From JAGVSR01 sp033765145 (GTDB lineage: Bacteria > Pseudomonadota > Alphaproteobacteria > Rhizobiales > Hyphomicrobiaceae): a stretch of DNA of 64,000 nt. This document shows, piece by piece, positions 53,234 through 61,714 of the stretch; position 1 is the first letter of the stretch, and the number at the start of each line of letters is the position of its first letter. Under the pieces are notes generated by a model. That model made no database searches. It was not told the DNA's origin and worked only from the letters and a program-made list of their open reading frames with translations. The stretch covers positions 1 to 64,000 of the forward strand of contig JANRIH010000044.1 in assembly GCA_033765145.1 (NCBI GenBank), in the 5' to 3' direction. Position numbers and translations under genes: made by a program.

Positions 53234-53566
53234 ATGACATTTGCGACTGTCGTCGTGACGCCGCGCGCTCTGGCGCGGATCGCCGAGATTATCCGTGACG
53301 AACCGCCGGGGACCAAGCTCCGTGTCTCGGTCGAGGGCGGGGGGTGCTCTGGTTTTCAATACAAGTTCGACCTGACCCGGGACGTCAGGGGCGACGATAT
53401 GCGGATCGGCGCGGAGAATACGGAAGTTCTCATCGATCCCGTGTCGCTCGAACTTCTCGCCGGGGCGGAGATCGATTTCGTCGACGATCTCATCGGTGCG
53501 TCGATCCGGATCACAAATCCCAACGCTACCTCGTCCTGTGGTTGCGGTACGAGCTTTTCGTTGTGA
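53234..53566 (+). CDS. erpA: A-type iron-sulfur carrier (ErpA/IscA-like)
   Basis: 110 residues from ATG 53234 (GAGGAA upstream); a longer frame upstream is spurious. Three cluster-binding cysteines are present: Cys38 in GGGCSGFQY and Cys102/Cys104 in SSCGCGTSF. It delivers Fe-S clusters to apo-enzymes. The dihydroxy-acid dehydratase gene 2 kb away would be one client type. xthA follows after 34 bases, probably in the same transcript. IscA or SufA are alternative family assignments. Confidence 0.92.
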   Translation: MTFATVVVTPRALARIAEIIRDEPPGTKLRVSVEGGGCSGFQYKFDLTRDVRGDDMRIGAENTEVLIDPVSLELLAGAEIDFVDDLIGASIRITNPNATSSCGCGTSFSL

Positions 53567-53600
53567 CGAACGCTGTCGCGTGAAACCAGGCGGGGCAGTC

Positions 53601-54380
53601 ATGAAGATCGCGACGTGGAACATCAACGGGATTAAGGCCCGGATCGAAGCCGTTGCCCAGTATCTCAAGACCCCGGACCTTGACGTCGTCTGCTTCCAGG
53701 AAACCAAGACGGTCGACGAAGGCTTCCCGCGCGAGGCGATCGAGGATCTCGGCTATAAGGTCGTGTTCCACGGTCAGAAGGGGTTCAACGGTGTCGCGAT
53801 CGCGTCGCGGTTGCCGATCGAGGATGTTGCGTTCGGACTGCCGGGCAATGGCGACGATGCGCAAGCGCGCTATGTCGAGGCGACGGTCACGGGCAGTCTT
53901 GGCGCTGTTCGTGTCGCCTCGATCTATTTGCCGAACGGCAATCCTCTGGGGACCGAAAAGTTTCCCTATAAGCTCGCTTGGATGGACCGTCTGCTTTCGC
54001 GTGCCAGAGATCTTCGCGCGCTCGAGATGCCGGTCGTGCTGGCCGGCGACTACAACGTCATCCCCGAGGCAAGGGACGCGAAGCGCCCCGACGCATGGCG
54101 CGGGGACGCGCTGTTTCAGCCCGAGAGCCGGTCGCGGTTCCGCGCGCTCGAAGCGCTGGGTTTCGCGGATGCCGTCCGGGCGTGCCATCCCGGCCCGGGC
54201 GTCTTCACGTTCTGGGACTATCAAGCCGGGGCCTGGCCCAAGGATGACGGGATACGGATCGATCATCTGATGCTGTCGCCCGAAGCGGCTGACAGGCTTC
54301 AGTCGGCCGGCGTCGATCGCGCGCCGCGCGGCTGGGAAAAGCCATCTGACCACACGCCGGCGTGGATCGAACTCGCCTGA
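53601..54380 (+). CDS. xthA: Exodeoxyribonuclease III
   Basis: 259 residues. The exonuclease-endonuclease-phosphatase fold is shown by MKIATWNINGIKAR, CFQETKT (metal Glu), GDYNVIPEARD, FTFWDYQAGAWPKDDGIRID and KPSDHTPAW (catalytic His). It cleaves 3' blocking groups and abasic sites in base-excision repair. It is 34 bases downstream of erpA and convergent with the ExoR-like gene. Confidence 0.95.
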   Translation: MKIATWNINGIKARIEAVAQYLKTPDLDVVCFQETKTVDEGFPREAIEDLGYKVVFHGQKGFNGVAIASRLPIEDVAFGLPGNGDDAQARYVEATVTGSLGAVRVASIYLPNGNPLGTEKFPYKLAWMDRLLSRARDLRALEMPVVLAGDYNVIPEARDAKRPDAWRGDALFQPESRSRFRALEALGFADAVRACHPGPGVFTFWDYQAGAWPKDDGIRIDHLMLSPEAADRLQSAGVDRAPRGWEKPSDHTPAWIELA

Positions 54381-54434
54381 CGGGCGATTTGGGTCGTTCG
54401 ATGCTTCTTCTGCCGAATCGCTTCAGTTGACGGG

Positions 54435-55508
54435 TCAGCGCTCGCCAGGACCGCCGGGCGCGAAGCCCGAACCGACGTCACGCAAGGTCGGCCCGGTTGT
54501 GCTGCCGTAAGTGAAGCCGGCTCCGATGCCGCCACCGTCTCGCGGCGCGGCCGGAGTGGAGGCTTCGAGGCTGCCGCGCGGCTGGAGGGGTTGGTCTGAC
54601 GGTGCTTTACCCTTCTGGTCGCGGAGGGGGCTCACGGGCTCACCATCCTGGCAGGTCCGCTCGGGTCCATCCTCGGTCATGCCGATGACGGGCGAGACGC
54701 GAGCCTGAGGTTTCCGGCCATAGCGATTTCCCCAGCCCGCGACGATGCCGGTCGCCTGGCGGCGAATGCCTTCGCCCGCTCCGCAGTAGATGTTCTGATA
54801 GATGTCCTCGATCCACAGACGCTCGTAGAGCGGTGCGTTCTCGACCGCGATCGCGATGAGAGCGAGGGCGCGCGGCTTGTCGGCCGGCATGTATTTGCCT
54901 TGCCAGAGGAGATCGGCGAGAAATGCCTGCGCGCCGGCGTGGCCGCGCTCGGAGAGCGTCGAGAGCCAGTGGCGGCCAAGTGCCTCGTCGGCCTCGAAGC
55001 CCTCGCCGCGCAGCACGAGCTTCGCCAATTCGAACTGCGCGTCCTCGTCGTCGAACGTGGTCGAGGCGTTGCGAAGGTAAAGGATCGCCTGATTGAGTTC
55101 AGCGGCCAATCCGATCTCGGGGAGGCCGCGGCGCACATAGCTTGCGAGTGCCGTCAACGACTTGCCGACGTAGAGGGCGCGCGGATCGTCCTCAGGATCG
55201 GCGTCGGCGTGCTCGTCGACGATGTTGCGAAAGAGAACGTAGGCCTTCGCGTGATCCGTCTGGGAGCCGCTGTTGTCGGCGTAGATGCGCGCGAGATAAT
55301 ACTGCGCAGCGACGTCTCCGCTCTTGGCGGCATATTCGAGCGCCGGTATCGCGATTTCGTAGTATCCGCCCTGGTAGGCGCTCATGCCCTGCTTCAGGGC
55401 TTCGCGGGGCGAGGAGAACGCGACTGTACCGGCGAGCGCGCTCCCGGCCGTCAGGGCCAGGAGCGCCGCACCGGCGATCATTCCGAGAATGCCGTCAGAT
55501 GTCCGCAT
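54435..55508 (-). CDS. exoR: ExoR-like periplasmic Sel1-repeat regulator
   Basis: 357 residues with a signal peptide (residues 1-26, ALLALTAGSALAG). Sel1-like repeats follow: LKQGMSAYQGGYYEIAIPAL, AAQYYLARIYADNSG, DAQFELAKLVLRGEGF and AGAQAFLADLLWQGKY. This is the arrangement of rhizobial ExoR, which holds the ChvG/ExoS sensor kinase inactive in the periplasm and controls exopolysaccharide, flagella and acid response. Synteny with xthA, dgt and argS supports it. A roughly 80-residue Pro/Gly-rich C-terminal tail is longer than ExoR's usual 268 residues. Its start overlaps the ilvD end by 14 bases. Confidence 0.72.
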   Translation of the reverse strand: MRTSDGILGMIAGAALLALTAGSALAGTVAFSSPREALKQGMSAYQGGYYEIAIPALEYAAKSGDVAAQYYLARIYADNSGSQTDHAKAYVLFRNIVDEHADADPEDDPRALYVGKSLTALASYVRRGLPEIGLAAELNQAILYLRNASTTFDDEDAQFELAKLVLRGEGFEADEALGRHWLSTLSERGHAGAQAFLADLLWQGKYMPADKPRALALIAIAVENAPLYERLWIEDIYQNIYCGAGEGIRRQATGIVAGWGNRYGRKPQARVSPVIGMTEDGPERTCQDGEPVSPLRDQKGKAPSDQPLQPRGSLEASTPAAPRDGGGIGAGFTYGSTTGPTLRDVGSGFAPGGPGER

Positions 55509-57219
55509 AGCAGAGAACTTCAGCCTTTCCGCCGGGGTGGGTCACGGCGCCGTAACGCGCTGGACCCACTTGATCGGCAAATTTTCTGATCGCCCCGGTC
55601 GTGTAGGGGTTTTTCGGTGGCGACCATGTCGCGCGCCGCCGTGCCAACTCTTCCGCATCAACTTCGAGATCGAGGGTGCCCGCCACCGCGTCCATCGCGA
55701 TCATGTCGCCGTCCCGTATGAGGGCAATCGGCCCGCCGACGGCGGCCTCGGGGCCGACATGTCCGACGCAGAAACCGCGCGTTGCGCCAGAGAAGCGCCC
55801 GTCAGTGATGAGGGCCACCTTGTCGCCGGCGCCCTGGCCGTAGAGCGCGGCCGTCGTCGAGAGCATTTCGCGCATGCCGGGACCGCCCTTCGGGCCTTCG
55901 TATCGGATGACGAGGACCTCGCCGTCCTTGTAGCTCCGCGACTGCACGGCCGCGAACGCATCCTCCTCGCAGTCGAAAACGCGTGCAGGCCCGCGGAACT
56001 TCAAGTTCTTGAGGCCCGCGACCTTGACGATGCCGCCGTCGGGTGCGAGCGAGCCCTTGAGGCCCACGACGCCGCCGGTCGGCGTGATCGGGGTCGAAAC
56101 CGGATAGACGATCTTCTGATCCGTGTTGAACGTGACCGAGGCCAGGTTCTCAGCCATCGATTTGCCGGTCACGGTCAGGCAGTCGCCGTGGAGGAGACCA
56201 CCCTCGAGAAGGGCCTTCAGGATCTGGGGAACGCCGCCGATGTCGAACAGGTCCTTGGCGATGTACTGCCCGCCGGGTTTCAGGTCGGCGATGTAGGGTG
56301 TGCGCTTGAAGATCTCGGCGACGTCGAACAGATCGAAGTCGATGCCACATTCGTGGGCCATCGCGGGGAGGTGCAACGCCGCGTTCGTCGATCCGCCCGT
56401 GGCCGCGACCGCGATCGCGGCATTCTCGAATGCCTTGCGGGTCGCGATGTCACGCGGACGGATGCCTTCGGCAATGAGGCGCATGATCGCCTTGCCGGAC
56501 TGGACCGCGAAGCTGTCGCGCTCCTCGTAGGGCGCGGGCGATCCGGCTGATCCCGGCAGCGCGAGGCCGATCGCTTCGGACACCATCGCCATGGTGTTGG
56601 CGGTAAATTGTCCGCCGCAGGCGCCGGCGCCCGGGCAGGCGACGCACTCGAGTTCCTTCAAGTCGGTGTCGGACATGCGTCCGGCGGCGTGCATGCCGAC
56701 GCCTTCGAAGACGTCCTGGACGGTGACGTCCTTGCCGCGGAAGCGGCCGGGCAGGATCGAGCCGCCATACATGAACACGGATGGGACGTTGAGGCGGAGC
56801 ATCGCCATCATCGTGCCGGGGAGGGATTTGTCGCAGCCCGCGATGCCGACGAGGGCATCGTAGCAGTGGCCGCGCATGGTGAGTTCGATCGAATCGGCGA
56901 TCACGTCGCGGCTGACGAGCGACGACTTCATGCCCTGGTGTCCCATGGCGATGCCGTCGGTCACGGTGATGGTGCAGAATTCGCGCGGCGTACCGCCGGC
57001 GTCCTTGACGCCGACCTTCGCGGCCTGGGCCTGACGCATCAGCGCGATGTTGCAGGGGGCGGCCTCGTTCCAGCACGAGACGACGCCGACGAACGGACGA
57101 TTGATCTCTTCTTCCGTGAGACCCATCGCGTAATAGTAAGAGCGGTGCGGCGCGCGCGACGCACCCACGGTCACATGCCTGCTCGGCAGCTTCGACTTGT
57201 CGAACGTCTTGGCGTCCAT
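55495..57219 (-). CDS. ilvD: Dihydroxy-acid dehydratase
   Basis: 574 residues, the standard length. The Fe-S ligand cysteines are in VSCWNEAAPCN, GCDKSLPGTMMAM and CPGAGACGGQFTANTM. The C-terminal half has DGRFSGATRGFCVGHVGPEA, a metal/substrate motif. It performs the third step of valine and isoleucine synthesis. AGGGGA precedes the ATG. It overlaps the downstream exoR gene, so the two are likely co-transcribed. A 493-base upstream gap may hold regulation; no attenuator-type leader peptide was evident. Confidence 0.97.
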   Translation of the reverse strand: MDAKTFDKSKLPSRHVTVGASRAPHRSYYYAMGLTEEEINRPFVGVVSCWNEAAPCNIALMRQAQAAKVGVKDAGGTPREFCTITVTDGIAMGHQGMKSSLVSRDVIADSIELTMRGHCYDALVGIAGCDKSLPGTMMAMLRLNVPSVFMYGGSILPGRFRGKDVTVQDVFEGVGMHAAGRMSDTDLKELECVACPGAGACGGQFTANTMAMVSEAIGLALPGSAGSPAPYEERDSFAVQSGKAIMRLIAEGIRPRDIATRKAFENAAIAVAATGGSTNAALHLPAMAHECGIDFDLFDVAEIFKRTPYIADLKPGGQYIAKDLFDIGGVPQILKALLEGGLLHGDCLTVTGKSMAENLASVTFNTDQKIVYPVSTPITPTGGVVGLKGSLAPDGGIVKVAGLKNLKFRGPARVFDCEEDAFAAVQSRSYKDGEVLVIRYEGPKGGPGMREMLSTTAALYGQGAGDKVALITDGRFSGATRGFCVGHVGPEAAVGGPIALIRDGDMIAMDAVAGTLDLEVDAEELARRRATWSPPKNPYTTGAIRKFADQVGPARYGAVTHPGGKAEVLCYADI

Positions 57220-57712
57220 CTTCCCCTGGCCTCTGGGCTCGATTGTTCAACTCTCTGACAGCGGAACGCGGCGGGCGGAGGCCCGTCGGCCCGGCGTGTA
57301 GAAACACGTTGTCGAGCCCTTCGGCGGGTGGGGCACCTCTTCGAGTGCCTCGACCCGCGCGCTCGCCGACAGCCTTCCCGGAAGACCGCAGCGAGGTTCC
57401 TGTGTCGCGCCGGTTTGTGGCCCAAACGAGGCACATTTCCAAGCGTTTCGTGGCGATTTGGCAACAAACACCGTTCTTCTTGCGTGCTTGCAGCCCCATT
57501 TTCGAATGTTGCTCTGGGGCAACAACTGATCCTCTCTCGATCGTGCATCATTTGGTTGTTGAGAGCCGGCCGCACCGTCGCGTGCCGACTGGGGCGACGT
57601 TAGAGTTCGTCGGCCGCCCCCGGGTCACCGTCACGCGCGGGACAGCCGGCCGTGCCATGTCTTTCTAAAAACGATCTTCGCGACCGCTTTCGCCGATGGA
57701 TCAGGATGTCTC
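57220..57712. other. Intergenic region upstream of ilvD
   Basis: 493 bases between divergent ilvD and the DUF898 gene. No gene with plausible composition is visible and no long hairpin with a T-run was found. It must hold both promoters. Confidence 0.5.
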
Positions 57713-58990
57713 ATGGATCAGGTTTCTTCCGGCCCAACACCCGGACCGCGTACGGCTCTCTCGCTCTCGTGGCTCCATCCGCGGGGGCTTGTGGGGCTCT
57801 CACTCGTCAACACGTTCCTCCGGATCGTCACGCTCGGGATCTATGGGTTCTGGGCGAAAACGGAGGTTCGCAAGCGGCTCTGGTCGGGGGTGCGTCTCAA
57901 CGGAGAGCCGCTCGTCTATACCGGCACGGGCAAGGAGCTCTTCATCGGATTCCTCGTGGTCTTTCTCCTGTTCGTGCTTCCGAGCATGCTGATGATGGCT
58001 GGCGTCAGTGCCGCCTTCGGGCCGGAAAGCCCGGCATTCGGCATCGTTCTCGCGCTCTTCTATCTGGCGGTCTTCTTTCTTCTCGGGATCGCGGTCTATC
58101 GCGCGACGCGCTACCGGATGTCACGGACGAGCTGGCGGGGCATTCGTGGCAGCCTCGTCGGTAGCGACATGGCCTATGCGTGGACGTCTTTTTGGACGGG
58201 ACTTCTCATCCCGCTGACGCTCGGCTGGATCATGCCGTGGCGCGCGGTGAAGCTGCAGAAGATCCTCACGGACGACATGCGGTTCGGTTCCGCGGCCTTC
58301 CGCTTCGAGGGCGGATCGGGTCCGCTCTATGCCGCGTTCGCCGTGTTCTGGATCGGGCTCATCGCGATCTTCGCGGGAACGGCGCTGCTGGTGACAGGCG
58401 GCTTCGGGCTCGACCTTTCGGCCTTGCCGCAGCTTCCGGGCGAGGGCGAGGAGCCGACTGAGGAGCAAGCGGTCGCCATCGCGATGCTCGGGCTCGCGAT
58501 CTTCGCGGCGTTCATCGTCGGCTCGGTCGGGTACGCCGTCCTCAGTGCCTGGTACAGCGCGCAGCAGTTCAACCATTTCGCGCGCTCGACGACGCTCGAC
58601 GGGCTGCGCTTCGAGGGCCAGGCGACAGGGGCTGGCCTCATCTGGATCGCCCTCTCGAACTTCTTCATCCTTGCGGCGTTCGCGATCGTCGCCGGCCTTG
58701 TGGTGAGCGCGATCGTCATCGGAGTTACGCATCTGTTTGTCCCGTTCGATCAACTCGAAGCCGATCAGGCGACCGGCCTCGTCGGAGCGCTCGCGCAAAT
58801 CGGCGTGATCATCGGGCTCGCGTGCTTCGGCGTGCTTCTGCCCGTGACGCAGGCGCGCTCGACGCGATATCTTGTCGAGCGGCTCGCCGTCAGCGGCGAA
58901 CTCGACGGCGGAGCCATCGCGCAGGGTCAGGACCAGGGGATCGGCCGAGGAGAAGGTTTGGCACAGGCACTCGATTTCGATGCAATCTGA
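57713..58990 (+). CDS. DUF898 (YjgN-type) integral membrane protein
   Basis: 425 residues. The DUF898 hallmark near the N-terminus is LVNTFLRIVTLGIYGFWAKT followed by VRKRLWSG. Six to seven membrane segments follow, with a second copy-like motif GLLIPLTLGWIMPWRAVKL and FNHFARSTTLDGLRFEG. The function of the family is not established. The stop codon lies within the start of the M48 peptidase gene (11-base overlap), so the two are coupled. Confidence 0.88.
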   Translation: MDQVSSGPTPGPRTALSLSWLHPRGLVGLSLVNTFLRIVTLGIYGFWAKTEVRKRLWSGVRLNGEPLVYTGTGKELFIGFLVVFLLFVLPSMLMMAGVSAAFGPESPAFGIVLALFYLAVFFLLGIAVYRATRYRMSRTSWRGIRGSLVGSDMAYAWTSFWTGLLIPLTLGWIMPWRAVKLQKILTDDMRFGSAAFRFEGGSGPLYAAFAVFWIGLIAIFAGTALLVTGGFGLDLSALPQLPGEGEEPTEEQAVAIAMLGLAIFAAFIVGSVGYAVLSAWYSAQQFNHFARSTTLDGLRFEGQATGAGLIWIALSNFFILAAFAIVAGLVVSAIVIGVTHLFVPFDQLEADQATGLVGALAQIGVIIGLACFGVLLPVTQARSTRYLVERLAVSGELDGGAIAQGQDQGIGRGEGLAQALDFDAI

Positions 58991-60131
58991 AACGGACAAA
59001 TCGCGCCAACCCGCGCGCTTCACGGACGGCAAGTCCGCGGGCTCGGTGGATGTCGGGGTCAGCCTCGAGGACCGGGGGGTCGCGATTGAATTTGCGGACG
59101 GGCGCGAGCGCCTCATCTGGCCCTATGGTGCGCTCGGTTCGTCGGAGCCGATCGGCCGTCATGCGGTCGATGCGCTCTTGACCTACAGCTATCAGCCGGG
59201 CGCCACGCTCTTCGTCGCGGATGCTGCGTTCGCGCGTGCGCTGGCGAAGCGTGCGCCGCAGCTCACGTCGTCGGCCCAACGCTGGCGCGCTGCCCGCCCG
59301 CTCATCTGGGCGACGGTCGGCATCGTCGTCATCTCGGCCGCCGTCTGGGCCTCGGGGCTCTCGCCCGCGCGCACGATCGCGGGCTTTTTGCCGGACAGCG
59401 CCCGCCAGACGCTCGGCCGGCAGGTGCTCGACAGCATGACGTCCGGCCGGCGACAATGCGACGATCCGAAGGGCGTCGCGGCGGTCGAGAGGCTCAGGGA
59501 CCGGCTTTCGGCGGGAGCGGGCGGCAAGTCCTTCAAGGTGGTTGTCGTCGACTGGGACCTTTTCAATGCCTTCGCGACGCCGGGCGAGCAGATCGTTCTG
59601 ACGCGCGGGTTAATCGAAAAGGCGAAGGGCCCGGACGAACTGGCGGGTGTTCTCGCGCACGAGATGGGGCACGGCATCGAGCTGCACCCCGAAAGCGGGC
59701 TCGTCCGCGCCATTGGTCTCGCGGCGGCTGTCGAGCTGATGCTCGGCGGCTCTGGCGGCACACTCGCCAACGTAGGGCTCTATCTGGCGCAGATGTCCTA
59801 CTCGAGGGACGCGGAGCGGGAGGCCGACGTGCGGGCGCTCGAACTTTTGAAGACGGCGGAAGTCTCACCCTATGGACTGCTCGCCTTCTTCGAGCGGGTT
59901 CTCGAAATCGAGGGCAAGGAGCCGGGCGAAAAGGGGTCCAAGATCGCCAACGTCTTCGCATCCCATCCTCTGACTGAAGAGCGGAAGGCGATGGTGGAAG
60001 CGGTCAAGCCCTATTCGTCGCGCCCGAGCCTCGAGGAGGCGGACTGGCAAGCCTTGCGCATGATTTGCGGGAGCGGGACGGGAGATGGGGCCGGCGGACA
60101 GCAGGGCAGTGTTCCGGCCCGCGAACTCTGA
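58980..60131 (+). CDS. M48-family membrane metalloprotease
   Basis: 383 residues from ATG 58980, which overlaps the DUF898 gene end. An N-terminal soluble domain of about 95 residues precedes a membrane segment (about 108-128, LIWATVGIVVISAAVWASGL). The M48 catalytic domain then has LAGVLAHEMGHGIELHP (HExxH zinc site) and SRDAEREADVRALELL, which supplies the third ligand. It resembles periplasm-facing Oma1/BepA-type quality-control proteases. Co-transcription with DUF898 suggests a joint envelope function. Confidence 0.9.
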   Translation: MQSETDKSRQPARFTDGKSAGSVDVGVSLEDRGVAIEFADGRERLIWPYGALGSSEPIGRHAVDALLTYSYQPGATLFVADAAFARALAKRAPQLTSSAQRWRAARPLIWATVGIVVISAAVWASGLSPARTIAGFLPDSARQTLGRQVLDSMTSGRRQCDDPKGVAAVERLRDRLSAGAGGKSFKVVVVDWDLFNAFATPGEQIVLTRGLIEKAKGPDELAGVLAHEMGHGIELHPESGLVRAIGLAAAVELMLGGSGGTLANVGLYLAQMSYSRDAEREADVRALELLKTAEVSPYGLLAFFERVLEIEGKEPGEKGSKIANVFASHPLTEERKAMVEAVKPYSSRPSLEEADWQALRMICGSGTGDGAGGQQGSVPAREL

Positions 60132-60238
60132 TGGCGCCCCGCCGCCAACGTCCGCCCGCACGCCGCCGCAATTTGCCATTCTACAGAGGTCAAGAAACGA
60201 GGCGCCACTCGGGGCTCCGACCAGGGTTATCGGCAAAT

Positions 60239-60910
60239 ATGTTGCGCGCGATTTTGACCTTCCCGCTTCGCTATTCAATCTGGGTCGTTCCGTTCCTCCT
60301 CTACGCCGCATCCCCGCTCGTTGCGGCCGTCGTGCTCAAAGAGGCGATCAAGGCCGGCAATGCGCTCTATGTCGAACGGGCAATCGACTGGGAGCCCGTG
60401 CGCGTGACGCTCAAGTCGTCATTAAAGAGCGTGGCGCTCGACCGGCCACTCGTGGAGCCGATGCAAGCACCGTCAGGCTCGACGGGGGCATCCGAGGCGC
60501 CCGTGCCCAAGCGCGGCGCATGGGCCCGCTTCAAGAACTTCGTCGGTGAACGGGCGATCGATACGCTCGTCAATCGTTATGCCAATGCGAAAGGGCTGCC
60601 GACACTTTTCAACTACGGGCAGACCCTCAAGCGGGTGACGGGCGGCGAACTCGACCCGCCGTTGTCGCTCGCTGTGCTACCAGAAAAATTCAACGAGCTC
60701 TGGGGACGCGTGCGATATGCGCGTTTCGTCTCGCTCACGCGCTTCGAGATCGAGGTCGAGGACAAGGATGATCCGACACGGCGGTTCTCGGGTCTCTTCG
60801 AACTCAAGGACTGGCGGTGGCAGTTGATCCGTCTATATTTTCATACGGACAAGCATCCGCTCGGCGATCTCGCGGCTGCGGATCGCGCTGTGCTCGCGGC
60901 CGGGCGTTGA
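60239..60910 (+). CDS. DUF2939-type membrane-anchored protein
   Basis: 223 residues from ATG 60239. An N-terminal hydrophobic segment (SIWVVPFLLYAASPLVAAVV) is followed by AIKAGNALYVERAIDWEPVR and a conserved C-terminal part (RYARFVSLTRFEIEVEDKDD then LKDWRWQLIRLYF) typical of DUF2939. Function unknown; it is likely anchored in the inner membrane with the bulk in the periplasm. It follows the M48 gene after 107 bases in the same direction. Confidence 0.82.
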   Translation: MLRAILTFPLRYSIWVVPFLLYAASPLVAAVVLKEAIKAGNALYVERAIDWEPVRVTLKSSLKSVALDRPLVEPMQAPSGSTGASEAPVPKRGAWARFKNFVGERAIDTLVNRYANAKGLPTLFNYGQTLKRVTGGELDPPLSLAVLPEKFNELWGRVRYARFVSLTRFEIEVEDKDDPTRRFSGLFELKDWRWQLIRLYFHTDKHPLGDLAAADRAVLAAGR

Positions 60911-60938
60911 TTGGCATTCAAGGGCGGCGTTCGGCGGC

Positions 60939-61562
60939 TCAGCCGTGGTTCTCTTGGGATTTTCGAAGTTCGTCGTCCCCCGGCCAGTGCAAGACGAATG
61001 TGCACGCGCCATCGCCTGTCGCTTCGCATGTGGTTTCTTTGACCGAGATCGCGGGATCGACGAGCCTTTGGAACAATTGCTCGAACGTGGCGGCGTCGTA
61101 GTGACAGACCGGTTCGCTCGCCGTTTGGCCGCGCGTCAAAGGATTGTCGCGAATAGTGATGGTGATCGGATACCAGCCGTGCGCCGTGAACGCGCCGGAC
61201 CCGCCGAACGTCGCCGCGTTCTTGCCAATTTCCGTCAGCAAAAGGCGTGCGCCAAGACGCGCGGGCAAGAGCCGGATCAATCCCTGAAGCAGTGTCGGAA
61301 TGCGGTTGAAGATCAAATATTCCGCCGTCGCTTTTCCGGCGCGCCGCATCACGAAGCCGAAGTGCTCGGGACCTAGCACGGACCGCGCCGCCGCGTGGAG
61401 AGCCGTCACGTCCGCTTCGGGCACCGGGTTCGCTGGGCGCATGCCGGCATAGTGCATCAAGCCCGCGCGTTCGAGCACGATGGCCACGGCATTTTCGCCG
61501 TGCGCCTCGTCGATCGCTTCCAACACGCGTGATATGGCATTCGGCCCGATGAAGGCCGTCAT
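60939..61562 (-). CDS. V4R-domain protein, BchJ-like
   Basis: 207 residues from ATG 61562; a GTG at 61595 is an alternative. The N-terminal IGPNAISRVLEAI and the C-terminal V4R domain (GWYPITITIRDNPL, VCHYDAATFEQLF, CEATGDGACTFVL) resemble BchJ, historically called bacteriochlorophyll 4-vinyl reductase, of purple bacteria. V4R domains bind small hydrophobic ligands, with Cys residues that may hold metal. No other photosynthesis gene is in the window. The actual role may differ from BchJ. Confidence 0.72.
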   Translation of the reverse strand: MTAFIGPNAISRVLEAIDEAHGENAVAIVLERAGLMHYAGMRPANPVPEADVTALHAAARSVLGPEHFGFVMRRAGKATAEYLIFNRIPTLLQGLIRLLPARLGARLLLTEIGKNAATFGGSGAFTAHGWYPITITIRDNPLTRGQTASEPVCHYDAATFEQLFQRLVDPAISVKETTCEATGDGACTFVLHWPGDDELRKSQENHG

Positions 61563-61714
61563 TTCAGTCTCGTTCGACAAGGACCAGTCCTGCACTGTTC
61601 GATGTCAGTCTTCCAAGACCCATGGTAGCGGCGGGCGCGGTCGTTGCCGCCAAAAATGTAAGTTGATCTTTGATGTCACTTTACGGGCCGTTGGTGCGGC
61701 GTGATCGCCAATCG

